Shown: positions 39,684 through 47,083 of the stretch, in pieces | Numbering within the stretch: the first letter of the stretch is position 1 | Layout of the letters: each line of letters opens with the position of its first letter | NCBI RefSeq assembly: GCF_000282475.1 | Contig: NZ_AKJF01000055.1 | Coordinates: 19,692-83,691 of the forward strand | Origin: Pseudomonas sp. GM78 | GTDB taxonomy: Bacteria; Pseudomonadota; Gammaproteobacteria; Pseudomonadales; Pseudomonadaceae | Reading direction: 5' to 3' | Length of the DNA: 64,000 nucleotides | Position numbers and translations under genes: made by a program | Notes under the pieces: model-generated | Database searches by the model: none | Seen by the model: only the letters and a program-made list of their open reading frames with translations | Told to the model about the DNA's origin: nothing

Positions 39684-40389
39684 GGCCCTTTTTGTCACCT
39701 CCAGTGACTTGCCCGATAGGCTCAATTAAATCGGGTCCTTGATTGCGTACATTGCCTATCGCGTGGTCCACGTTGAACCACTCGAACGCCTCGGTTGGCT
39801 CTCCCTGAAGCAGTACTATTTGTTCGGCGCGCTCCTTGGGCGTTGCCGGATCGAGCCATTCCTGAGCCAGTTCCGGTGATAGCGCGACGGGGCGTCGATC
39901 ATGAATGTCGACCATACCGCCGGCGCTGTCGGCGGTGATGATGAAAAAACCGTCATGCTCGCCTGGCTCATGTTCGCCGATCGGATTCTGACCTATCGCA
40001 GCGCAGAGGATTGGCGAACGGTTACGATGGCGGATCAGGTAGGGCTGCTTTTTCGGGCCGCCTTCATAAACCCACTCAAACCAGTTGTCGATCGCGATGA
40101 TGGCCCGGAGCGGCCAGATGGCTTTGAAGAACGGGCCATGGGCGACATTCTCCACCCGGGCGTTGATTGGCGCGGCATGGTCTTTGGCCCAGTGCGGGCG
40201 CCATCCCCAACGAACCATATCAGCGCGCAGGTATTCACCCTCGCGGTGAAGGAGGGCTAGCTGAGCGGTCGGCGCGGCGTTGTAGCGTTCGACAGGCTGG
40301 TCGCCGACATAGTTGAGCAAAGCATTTGGCATGATGAGCGCCGCGACGAAGTCGTGAATGCTGCGGTACTGGGATAGGCGTCCACACAT
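39679..40389 (-). CDS. SRAP protein (YedK/HMCES family), abasic-site DNA-protein crosslinker
   Basis: 236 residues. MCGRLSQ with catalytic Cys2, RYNAAPTAQLALL, RWGWRPHWA, INARVENVAHGPFF, CFEW-like DNWFEWVYEGG and DIHDRRPVAL are the family motifs. The protein protects abasic sites in single-stranded DNA by forming a thiazolidine link. Together with the upstream gene it lies behind a LexA box, so it is probably SOS-induced. The stop codon lies in the octanucleotide array. Confidence 0.93.
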   Translation of the reverse strand: MCGRLSQYRSIHDFVAALIMPNALLNYVGDQPVERYNAAPTAQLALLHREGEYLRADMVRWGWRPHWAKDHAAPINARVENVAHGPFFKAIWPLRAIIAIDNWFEWVYEGGPKKQPYLIRHRNRSPILCAAIGQNPIGEHEPGEHDGFFIITADSAGGMVDIHDRRPVALSPELAQEWLDPATPKERAEQIVLLQGEPTEAFEWFNVDHAIGNVRNQGPDLIEPIGQVTGGDKKGR

Positions 40390-40411
40390 GGCCGGTTCTC
40401 CTGTTGTCTCT

Positions 40412-41140
40412 TCAGGGTAGACCCATGGCTAACGCCTTCGTTACAAACCCTCGGCCAGCGCAGGTTGGGCAGTCTTCACGCGGCGCGAAACGATCGTGGC
40501 ACGCGGGGCAGAGGCGAAATCGGGCAAGGTCGATCAATGGCCTGAGCTTTTCAAACACGGTCACGTCACGACGTTCCTCGGCCACTTGCGCGACGTCCAC
40601 AAGCGCGCGATAGATGTCCGGATCGTCAATGGGCTCGACGGCCCGACCGTCGATCATACGGCCGGTTTCGACGAGGTTGTATTGCTGTCCATCCGGCAGG
40701 GTCAAGGTCAGCCCGGTGATGGTGGCCACGGTGCCGGACGGATTGAACACCAGATGGGTTCCGGCCACCTCCTGATAAACCTTGCCGTCGTAAGCGAATC
40801 GGGCAGCGCTGGCCAATGCACGCTCGGCATAAAAAATTGATCGCGAAATCCGCCCAAGCGGCGTCGCGTGGGTGCCACACACCACCTCATAGGAAGACGC
40901 GCTACAGTAGCGGGCGGGGGCGCTGTGCAGTTCTTCCACCGCGTGCCAGTAGGCCGCGTTCCCCATCTCGTTCATGTCGAACTGCTGCAGCACGTCGATC
41001 AATCCTTCGCTCAGCAACGTAGCGCTCATTGAGTGGAGGGTTTGCCGGTGAGCTTCCGGGTTTTGCAGACGAAAGTCGTGGTCGTCGAGGATCGAGCGCC
41101 ACTGCTGAAGCCTGAGCGCTTTAGCCTGGTCGAAATTCAT
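40412..41140 (-). CDS. SOS-linked protein with DnaJ-type zinc ribbon
   Basis: 242 residues, MNFDQAKALRLQQWRSILDD. The C-terminus has CPAC and CPTCAGRGFV, a DnaJ-like CxxC/CxxCxGxG zinc site. The main part is mixed alpha/beta with DGKVYQEVAGTHLVFNPSG. It is transcribed 22 bases ahead of SRAP as a two-gene operon, 24 bases behind the LexA box. I know similar genes only from Pseudomonas prophages, and their function is not known to me. The start MNFDQ follows the operator; an open frame continues to 41200. Confidence 0.7.
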   Translation of the reverse strand: MNFDQAKALRLQQWRSILDDHDFRLQNPEAHRQTLHSMSATLLSEGLIDVLQQFDMNEMGNAAYWHAVEELHSAPARYCSASSYEVVCGTHATPLGRISRSIFYAERALASAARFAYDGKVYQEVAGTHLVFNPSGTVATITGLTLTLPDGQQYNLVETGRMIDGRAVEPIDDPDIYRALVDVAQVAEERRDVTVFEKLRPLIDLARFRLCPACHDRFAPREDCPTCAGRGFVTKALAMGLP

Positions 41141-41163
41141 GGGAAGGGTTCGCTGTGCAGGTA

Positions 41164-41179
41164 CTGTGTATATGTACAG
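41164..41179 (-). promoter_or_regulatory. LexA box of the SRAP operon
   Basis: CTGTGTATATGTACAG fits the consensus CTGT-N8-ACAG with an alternating AT core. It is 24 bases before the ATG of the 40412-41140 gene, in a position to block its promoter. Confidence 0.85.
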
Positions 41180-41605
41180 TAATATAGGTCTGGCCTTCAA
41201 GCGAGGGGCAGTTGACCAATAGCCGCTTCAACTCATCTGTTAGCTCGTCGCTACGTCAGCGCCACTTATAGCCCAAGCGAACACGCGCCGGTTGATTTCA
41301 CTCAGGCCCCCTCGCGAGCAATCCACTCTTCACCCGTACGCCAAAGCGTGGTCCGACGTGGTGAGGTTTCCTTCTAACCGGAATTTTGTGCCGTTAGGGT
41401 GGGTCGGTTTCCGGTCCCACCGACAGTTTTACCCAGGTTTTCAATGCTGCCAGTACTTCGGCGCGCAATGCATCACAGGAGTTTTGTCGATCAAATTTGC
41501 CCAGTGGATTGCGCCATCCAGCCGTCCAGACAGGCGTACTCGTAATGATCTGTTACTTCGCCAATTTTAGTTTGCTAAGTGAGCTCCGTCGATGAAGTTT
41601 TTCCG
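41180..41605. other. Non-coding boundary between phage core and accessory region
   Basis: No gene with a ribosome site and plausible protein is seen. On the minus strand a stretch around 41400-41480 translates to DALRAEVLAALKTWVKLSVG followed by a stop, which looks like the broken end of a former gene. The base composition falls toward AT to the right. Confidence 0.4.
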
Positions 41606-42976
41606 TTATGTCTTGCCCGCGTCGTCTTTGCTCGGAAAAATGAAAGGAGCTGCGGCCACGTCAAACTTATCTATTGTAAAGGTGATCTTGTCGTCATCGG
41701 AGTCCATATCGCTAGTTACGGCAAGGTTGCTGATCATGAGTCCATTTTTGAGATGATTGGCGAAGGGGTTCGCGTGGTTCGCCGATTCATTCCATCCGTG
41801 TGCTCGAATGAACTCTTGAGTGGATATCTCCCCTGCGAGAAGTCTAAGTAGCCCTCTAGATGAGATTGTGATCTTATTGCCTTGCATAGAATAACCACCT
41901 AATTGATCGGATCCTACGCCTGGAGTGTTGAGCAGCGAAGCAGAATGGTAGGCGGGGCGTAATGGCCTCGGTAGGTTTGGTAGCGCGACATGCAACGCTG
42001 CGGTCAGTGATTCGATTGATTCATTCGTGGCTCGGTGAGAGCGTGCCAGAAGGGGAGCACAGACTAGCTCGTAGCTCATCTGGTAAGTTGTTGGAGTGCC
42101 AAAGGGGTGATGTTGGGCATCTACGGTGACTAGCAATACAGCATCAATACTACTGTTCTGGCGAAGAAAGTCTTCTGCGACTTCCCGCGCACTATAGGTG
42201 TAATGCGATTTCCCAAGATTTCCGTTTCTAATCAAATCGCAACCGCCATCACAGGCGATGATGATACGAAGAGAGTCATCTGGAGCTCCGTTTAACTGCT
42301 TAACTTTATGTTTGAGTGCGCTAAATAAGGGGTTGATGGTTTTTGACGTTGCTACAGTGTAGCTAGTGTGGCTGCCACCACCATTTTTCCAGTTTGGATC
42401 GTAAATGATTTTAAAGTTATTGTTATTTTCGTTGCTTTCAAATCTGGATTTTATTGTGGGGGCATCTCTGATACTATAAAACCATGGTTCAAGCTCTGTT
42501 TTGATGAAGCCAGTTATCTCAGATTTTTCAGGTAGCATCAGCCGCATTTTGCTTCTATGACGAGGCCCTGTGGTTTCTCCGCGCACATCTATCCAGAAAT
42601 TTCCGGGGTGCACTCCAAACTTAGATGCAAGCCTGGCAATTTCTTTACTTATATATTTAAGGGGGTTCTGAGCGTCAAGCCCCTCATCTGATATTGTGGT
42701 GATGTCGCCGACAATCGTTAGTTCGTCGCCGTCTTGCTTGTTTATCGTCCAGCGGATGTCAGGGCAACGTCCATTTGGCAACGCCTGCTCGTGTTTGAGG
42801 TCTCCCGCCTGGGAGAGTGCATGTAATATTACTAGCTCCCACATTACATGAAGCCGGGTGGCATCAGTAGCGTTGAGTCTACTGATGATTGCCGTGAGCT
42901 GCGAGTGGCTAAGGGTATTCGAAAGGCCATTGATGCGAGCTTGCATCGCTCTACGTGAAAATACGAAATTAGTCAC
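41606..42976 (-). CDS. Accessory protein of unknown function, possible PD-(D/E)xK-like fold
   Basis: 456 residues from a GTG start with GAGGAGG 7 bases upstream. It is AT-richer than the phage core. The N-terminal third shows WELVILHALSQ, then LPNGRCPDIRW and ELTIVGDITTISDE, reminiscent of a restriction-endonuclease fold (helix with E, PD, then D-x-T instead of ExK). The middle part RIIIACDGGCDLIRNG and SIDAVLLVTVD is alpha/beta. It is a lone gene next to MITE repeats at the phage edge. Defence or lysogenic conversion is inferred from position; no family is recognised. Confidence 0.65.
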   Translation of the reverse strand: MTNFVFSRRAMQARINGLSNTLSHSQLTAIISRLNATDATRLHVMWELVILHALSQAGDLKHEQALPNGRCPDIRWTINKQDGDELTIVGDITTISDEGLDAQNPLKYISKEIARLASKFGVHPGNFWIDVRGETTGPRHRSKMRLMLPEKSEITGFIKTELEPWFYSIRDAPTIKSRFESNENNNNFKIIYDPNWKNGGGSHTSYTVATSKTINPLFSALKHKVKQLNGAPDDSLRIIIACDGGCDLIRNGNLGKSHYTYSAREVAEDFLRQNSSIDAVLLVTVDAQHHPFGTPTTYQMSYELVCAPLLARSHRATNESIESLTAALHVALPNLPRPLRPAYHSASLLNTPGVGSDQLGGYSMQGNKITISSRGLLRLLAGEISTQEFIRAHGWNESANHANPFANHLKNGLMISNLAVTSDMDSDDDKITFTIDKFDVAAAPFIFPSKDDAGKT

Positions 42977-43087
42977 TTATGCCCTCCTCAGGTCGGTGAT
43001 CGTTCATGGGAAGCATTATAACATTGCGCTTGACGAGGGGCAGCCAATTGGTCGAAGGCACGCATCCCTGAGTGTCCGCTCATGGCT

Positions 43088-43215
43088 GATTTTGTTGAAA
43101 AAGTCGACTTCGGTTTCCACTGCAGAAAAGTACGCGCCTGAGATTGAAATCTGCATTTTGCGCAGAAGGTTCAGTACTCGGATTTCGCGTAGCAGCGTGC
43201 AAAAGAGGTGTTTTC
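43088..43215 (+). mobile_element. MITE-like repeat, copy A (one end missing)
   Basis: It begins GATTTTGTTGAAAAAGTCGA and shares the core GCAGAAAAGTACGCGCCTGA and ATTTCGCGTAGC with copies B and C. It has no clear right terminal repeat. Its end supplies the ribosome site (AGAGGTG) and upstream region of the gene at 43218. The remaining sequence between 42977 and 43087 shows no gene. Confidence 0.65.
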
Positions 43216-43217
43216 GC

Positions 43218-43763
43218 ATGTCCAGAATTTTCGCCACTTTACTCATGTTCACTCTAGGTACGAATGCTTGCCTTGCCAGCGAAGGTGATGACCAAGCCAA
43301 CTCGTTCGCCAAAATTTACGCATCGCTTTGCATGAAGAACCTTCCAAATCTGGAAGCACTCCGAGAAAAGCTCAGGCCAATCCCTAGCCTTCCTCCCGAA
43401 AAGGCGGTGCTGTTTCTGGCAGGTGATCCTGGCGACGCGTGGTCTGTTCCAGACAAGTACGGAACGTTTGTGTTGACGCTTCCTAGCGGCAAGAATTTTT
43501 GTGCCTTACATGTCCGCAGGGCAAGTACGGAGACCGCTATCAAGCTGTTCACTGGAATGGTCGCAAATCCGCCCCCTCCATTTACCTCAACACTGGTAAA
43601 AAACGAGCAAACGCAATCGCCCTCAAATGGACAAACTCAAACCCTTTCCTACGAATGGTCAGTTCCAAGCGCGACACGAAAAATGTTGTTTACCATCACC
43701 ACCACCGCATCTGAATCCGCACAACTTCAAGTGCTTGGTTCAGCAGCAATCATCAGCCAATAG
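43218..43763 (+). CDS. Secreted protein, NMCC_0638-like
   Basis: 181 residues with a signal peptide (MSRIFATLLMFTLGTNACLA, cleavage near residue 20). The mature part has two Cys (SLCMKN, NFCALHV) and the segment LPPEKAVLFLAGDPGDAWSVP as in the NMCC_0638 family of periplasmic or lipo-proteins. It acts outside the cytoplasm. It could alter the envelope of the lysogen; function unknown. Its start lies at the border of MITE copy A. Confidence 0.65.
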   Translation: MSRIFATLLMFTLGTNACLASEGDDQANSFAKIYASLCMKNLPNLEALREKLRPIPSLPPEKAVLFLAGDPGDAWSVPDKYGTFVLTLPSGKNFCALHVRRASTETAIKLFTGMVANPPPPFTSTLVKNEQTQSPSNGQTQTLSYEWSVPSATRKMLFTITTTASESAQLQVLGSAAIISQ

Positions 43764-43847
43764 AAGCAACCACTGCGTTCAAAGGATTGCACCGCAACGA
43801 GAAGCAGCAGTCATCCTTTTTTATCCAATGCTGACCGGCAAAGGGTC

Positions 43848-44024
43848 GATGTGTTGAAAAAGTCGGTCCTTCCAGACTGCCCGCGCACTGACTGCTGAAA
43901 ATGCCATTTTTGCGCGCAGCTACGCGAAATCCGAGCCCGGAGTCCTCTGCTCAAAGTAAAGAATTCAACCTCGAGCGCGTACTTTTCTGCGGTGGAAACC
44001 ATGGCCGACTTTTTCAACAGAATC
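43848..44024 (-). mobile_element. MITE-like repeat, copy B (inverted)
   Basis: The ends TGTTGAAAAAGTCGG (43852-43866) and CCGACTTTTTCAACAGAATC (44005-44024) are inverted. The interior is the reverse complement of copies A and C at about 75-80 percent by eye. There is no ORF of transposase type. Length is about 177 bp. Confidence 0.7.
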
Positions 44025-44341
44025 GGTCGATTGCGGTCCGCTGGCAACTCTGTCGTGAAATCAGCCTTGCCGACTCAGCTCTCGGTCTGCAGCTGTGGTG
44101 ACTTTTGCGACGCCTTAGCGCTACCCGGGCCGTAAGAACTATTACTACGCGGCGAGCCCTGCGAAAAAGTGCTGCCTGCCACTGAGGCTGGAGACGTAAT
44201 AATTGTGCCCGTCTTAGGGTCCGCTGGATCGGCTCTCATTTGGGACAATCCAGCAAAGGATGCCGAGGCTCTGCATGTACGGCTCAATTCACACGGCGCT
44301 ATGCTATCGTGCCGCAGTTGACCGTTCTTAGAGGATCTCAA
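44025..44341. other. Gap upstream of the HEPN gene
   Basis: There is no convincing gene. A minus-strand frame (MRADPADPKTGTIITSPASV to QLQTES) is open but lacks family signals. The promoter of the AT-rich gene at 44342 must lie in the last 100 bases. Confidence 0.4.
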
Positions 44342-45616
44342 GTGTCTAATTCTTACTCATTCTGGAAATTGCCTGTCGGGAAGTTTGAAACATATAAAGA
44401 GGCTCTTGCAGAGCGATGTGAGGCTGCAGGTATCCCGCTAAAGGATCTAGACTATAGTGGGCGATATGAGGGGCACACGGGCCTTAGCATATCCCTTAAG
44501 TGCGGGAGGGAGCTGCGAGAGTTAGAGATTTTCGATCATAACAAACTACCCCAGATTCTAAGTATTCCATTTGAGGATTACAACTTCTTATCAGGTCTGG
44601 AAGCTATCTGCAGTTACGAAAAGGGACTAGTCGAGATAATGGTTATAGAGGCTGGAGCTGCGAGCGCAGCGACCTTTATTGAGAAGCTGTTCGGTGTAAG
44701 TTGGCGAGAAGCAAATAAAGTTGACCCAATAAAGGTCGAGAGTGCCAGTGGATTAAGTGTTGAGATAGGTTTGGCAAGTCCAGTTTTTAATGCCATCTAT
44801 GAATATGCAACACCTCGCACCGTGACAATGAAAGTTTCAGGCGTCCAAGCGAAGAAGCATGATTCAGTGCTGGATCTTATTCAGAAAGTGAGTGGGTCAC
44901 TTCTTTTTCAAATAGAGCTGATAACTGGTATGGCATTGATTGTGAAAAGGCAAAGGACGCGACATCATAAGCGCGAGGATCGCCAAGCTACCATACCCCT
45001 CGATGTGAAATTTCCGGACAGAGAGTTCGATCATGCTCCACTGTCTTTATATTGGTATGCACGCAGCGCGAGCGGGATGCCCCTTCTTCAGTATCTGGCC
45101 TATTATCAAGTTGTAGAATTTTATTATCCTATTTACTCTCAGTCTGAAGCTCACCGAAGATTAAAGTCTATTTTAAAAAATCCTACGTTTCGCGCTGAGA
45201 AAGATTCTGATATATCTCGATTGCTTAGTGCGATACAGGTATCTCGAAGCGGAGCGTTTGGTGATGAGCGCACACAGTTAAAAGCGACAATTGATGAGTG
45301 TCTTGATGATGGAGACTTGAGGAGCTTCTTGAGTGAGAATGAGGAACGCACCAGCTTCTTATCTTCAAAATCTAAGTTGGTAAATTCTAAGCTAAGCATA
45401 TCTAGTGTGGATAGTGAGTTAAAGGGGGAAGTTGCAAGAAGGATCTATGAGTTGCGATGCAAAATTGTTCATACCAAGTCTGACTCTCGCGACTCTGATA
45501 TTGAGTTGCTTTTGCCTTTTTCCAAAGAGGCCGATTTAATGCAGCATGATATTGAATTGATAAAATACGTTGCGCAACAGGTGTTAATTGCAGGCAGCAG
45601 GAAACTACACCTATAG
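44342..45616 (+). CDS. AT-rich HEPN-motif protein, candidate abortive-infection ribonuclease
   Basis: 424 residues from a GTG with AGAGGAT upstream. The C-terminus has ELRCKIVHTKSD: Arg372 and His377 form the RX4-H motif of HEPN ribonucleases. It is embedded in a helical part (RRIYELRCK, then HDIELIKYVAQQVLIAG) as in known HEPN toxins and Abi proteins. The first 250 residues are a mixed domain with KLPVGKFETYKEALAERC and show no known motif; they may sense the trigger. The codon and base composition are clearly AT-rich against the phage core. No antitoxin gene adjoins it. Confidence 0.7.
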   Translation: MSNSYSFWKLPVGKFETYKEALAERCEAAGIPLKDLDYSGRYEGHTGLSISLKCGRELRELEIFDHNKLPQILSIPFEDYNFLSGLEAICSYEKGLVEIMVIEAGAASAATFIEKLFGVSWREANKVDPIKVESASGLSVEIGLASPVFNAIYEYATPRTVTMKVSGVQAKKHDSVLDLIQKVSGSLLFQIELITGMALIVKRQRTRHHKREDRQATIPLDVKFPDREFDHAPLSLYWYARSASGMPLLQYLAYYQVVEFYYPIYSQSEAHRRLKSILKNPTFRAEKDSDISRLLSAIQVSRSGAFGDERTQLKATIDECLDDGDLRSFLSENEERTSFLSSKSKLVNSKLSISSVDSELKGEVARRIYELRCKIVHTKSDSRDSDIELLLPFSKEADLMQHDIELIKYVAQQVLIAGSRKLHL

Positions 45617-45911
45617 ACTTAAACGCATATCACAGTGAAGCATTGAGCTGGCAGCCTATCTTTGATGTACTTAATTGATTTATAAGCTGCGTTTTCTGTC
45701 AAGATTTAATTGGTGTAACTTACGTCAGTAGTTTCTTTCAAAGATAATTTTTTAACAGACTGGACGACGTCCTCCGTGAGGGTGAGTCGCTCCGAAAGGC
45801 AGATACCAACCGGCCACTCACCGCAGTGGCTGTCTGATATGGTCGGTACTGCTTTCCACCAGTGGCGGGTCTGCGTCGGAAGCGATCGTTCATGAGTGTC
45901 CGCTTTGGCCG
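45617..45911. other. Gap downstream of the HEPN gene
   Basis: I see no gene. The segment 45870-45911 (GATCGTTCATGAGTGTCCGCT) has a parallel upstream of MITE copy A (43000-43085), so the flanks of the repeats also share sequence. Confidence 0.4.
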
Positions 45912-46089
45912 GATTCTGTTGAAAAAGTCGGCCATGGTTTTTTCGGCAGAAAAGTACGCGCCTGAGATTGAAATTTTTACCTTGAGCAGAGGAGTCGGGG
46001 CTCAGATTTCGCGTAGCGACGTGCAAAAAAGGCGTTTTCAGCGGTCAGCATGGGGCCAGTCTGGAAAAACCGACGTTTTCAACAGAATC
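45912..46089 (+). mobile_element. MITE-like repeat, copy C (complete)
   Basis: 178 bp with 20-bp terminal inverted repeats, GATTCTGTTGAAAAAGTCGG at the left and the inverse with one mismatch at 46070-46089. It has the same interior as A and B. Confidence 0.75.
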
Positions 46090-46125
46090 GCCGTTTAGCT
46101 GCCTACCGCGAAGGTCAGCTATCAG

Positions 46126-46172
46126 CCGATTCTGTTGAAAAAGTCGGTCCTCCCAAACTGCTTCCTCACTGG
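46126..46172 (-). mobile_element. MITE-like repeat, copy D (end fragment)
   Basis: GATTCTGTTGAAAAAGTCGG followed by TCCTCCCAAACTGCTTCCTCACTG matches the left part of copy B. The other end is missing. Confidence 0.55.
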
Positions 46173-46235
46173 ATGGTGAAGCCGTACGCCTACTCATGCC
46201 ATTTAATGCCAAATGAACAAATAACATCTGATGTC

Positions 46236-46281
46236 AAAAAAGCCCTGCGGCCCTTTATTTACGGGGTCGTAGGGCTTTTTT
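46236..46281. terminator. Bidirectional terminator
   Basis: AAAAAAGCCCTGCGGCCC and GGGGTCGTAGGGCTTTTTT form a long hairpin with A- and T-runs on both sides. Confidence 0.75.
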
Positions 46282-46362
46282 GCTTTGGTACTCCAACACA
46301 ATCGGCGTGTGGGTGATGGCTTGTGGCTATAGTGTCTGTCTCTTGGATATGAGGTGTGGGCA

Positions 46363-46650
46363 ATGACTGCGCAATACTTAAACATTATTGGATTAACGCT
46401 CAACATTATCGGCGTGGCGATGGTGTTTTTCTTTGGATTTCCCCAGCCGTCCCATCAAGACAGTATCGGGATAGCTCTTGAAAGTGAGAACCCAATGCCA
46501 GACGGAAGAACAGTAGGCGACCATGAAGAGGATGCGCGAAAACGAAAGAAGAGATATCAGATTGCATCCCAATTGGCTCTGACACTGATGGTCATTGGTT
46601 TTGTCTTTCAGTTGATAGCGACGGCGCTCCCCGAGCTAGGGCATATTTAG
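46363..46650 (+). CDS. Small membrane protein at the right phage end
   Basis: 95 residues with two membrane helices (about 5-28 and 69-91), joined by a charged loop with HEEDARKRKKRY. GAGGTG lies before the ATG. The last codons run into the integrase arm repeats. It mirrors the small membrane gene at the other phage end. Lysogenic conversion is possible by position; unknown family. Confidence 0.6.
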   Translation: MTAQYLNIIGLTLNIIGVAMVFFFGFPQPSHQDSIGIALESENPMPDGRTVGDHEEDARKRKKRYQIASQLALTLMVIGFVFQLIATALPELGHI

Positions 46651-46654
46651 GGCA
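46637..46654 (+). repeat. Paired TAGGGCA/TTTAGGGCA repeats, right-arm integrase sites
   Basis: Copies lie at 46637-46643 (short form) and 46646-46654 with the same period as at 50-69 and 1724-1743, about 100 bp left of attR. Confidence 0.55.
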
Positions 46655-46746
46655 GATTACAGGCCGCTGCGCACCGCTACAGGCTGATGGCGCCGCATGA
46701 TTCCCCCATATCTAATGGCCTGCACCGGCCTATGAAGACACCGGAA

Positions 46747-46776
46747 GGGGTTCGAATCCCTATCTCTCCGCCATTA
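46747..46776 (+). other. attR with 3' fragment of a tRNA-Ser-like gene
   Basis: GGGGTTCGAATCCC (T-arm) followed by TATCTCTCCGCCA (acceptor strand plus CCA). The att core is 46755-46776. The 5' half of the tRNA is absent upstream, so this is the displaced tRNA end, not a working gene. Confidence 0.85.
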
Positions 46777-46781
46777 CATAG

Positions 46782-46822
46782 AAAAAGCCCCGTAGCTGAA
46801 AAGTTACGGGGCTTTTTTTTTT
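46782..46822 (+). terminator. Chromosomal terminator right of attR
   Basis: AGCCCCGTA and TACGGGGCT followed by at least nine T. It is probably the original terminator of the tRNA before phage insertion. Confidence 0.8.
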
Positions 46823-46870
46823 GTGCAAAAAACTTTCAGGGTTTTAATCGCACGGGAGACGCAGGGCCAA

Positions 46871-47083
46871 TCAATTACCCATGGTGGCGTGGGTGATGAT
46901 TTCGTTCTCAACCAGCAAGTTGATTCGTGCTGGGTTGTAATCCTTGGTCATGATGAACCCGTTGCCCCTCGGGCGTACTGCCAGGCCGGTCTTGTTGGCG
47001 AGTTCTGCGCGTAGCTCCTCGTTGTATTGGCGGCCGATGTACTGATTGGCGGTTTCCAGGTGTTGTTTCAGATCGGTAGTCAT
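46871..47083 (-). CDS. I78-type peptidase inhibitor family protein
   Basis: 70 residues, MTTDLKQHLETANQYIGR. LRAELANKTGLAVRPRGNGFIMTKDYNPARINLLVENE is the I78 fold signature (strand, DYxPxRhN). There is no signal peptide, unlike many secreted members, so it may act inside the cell. AAGGAAG precedes the ATG at 47083. First chromosomal gene right of the prophage. Confidence 0.8.
   Translation of the reverse strand: MTTDLKQHLETANQYIGRQYNEELRAELANKTGLAVRPRGNGFIMTKDYNPARINLLVENEIITHATMGN

Larger units (their letters stand above)
1637..46776. mobile_element. Complete temperate prophage: lambda-type head, P2/R-pyocin-type contractile tail
   Basis: It is bounded by identical 22-bp att cores at 1637-1658 and 46755-46776, about 45.1 kb apart. 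It contains, in order: integrase/excisionase, CI/Cro switch, replication, holin, cos-type terminase and lambda-like head genes, P2-like tail genes, lysis genes, DNA methylase, SOS-linked genes and an accessory end. No structural gene shows an internal stop. The head and tail modules come from different phage lineages, so this is a mosaic myovirus-like phage. Confidence 0.88.

Noticed and set aside
39494-39690. Possible CRISPR array in the repetitive segment
   Set aside because: The unit is 8 bp with no spacers and no cas genes are present; it is a simple tandem repeat.
39095-39690. Retron or other reverse-transcriptase system based on the strong hairpin
   Set aside because: No reverse transcriptase gene is present in the region; the hairpin alone is not enough.
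41292-41570. 92-codon ORF on the plus strand
   Set aside because: No ribosome site and irregular composition; the opposite strand instead shows a broken C-terminal fragment.
44075-44341. 88-codon ORF on the minus strand upstream of the HEPN gene
   Set aside because: No family signal, Ser/Gly/Pro-rich, no good ribosome site; an antitoxin for the HEPN protein was considered but nothing in the sequence supports it.
46680-46776. Complete tRNA gene at attR
   Set aside because: Only the T-arm and acceptor 3' strand are present; the 5' half, D-arm and anticodon arm cannot be found upstream.
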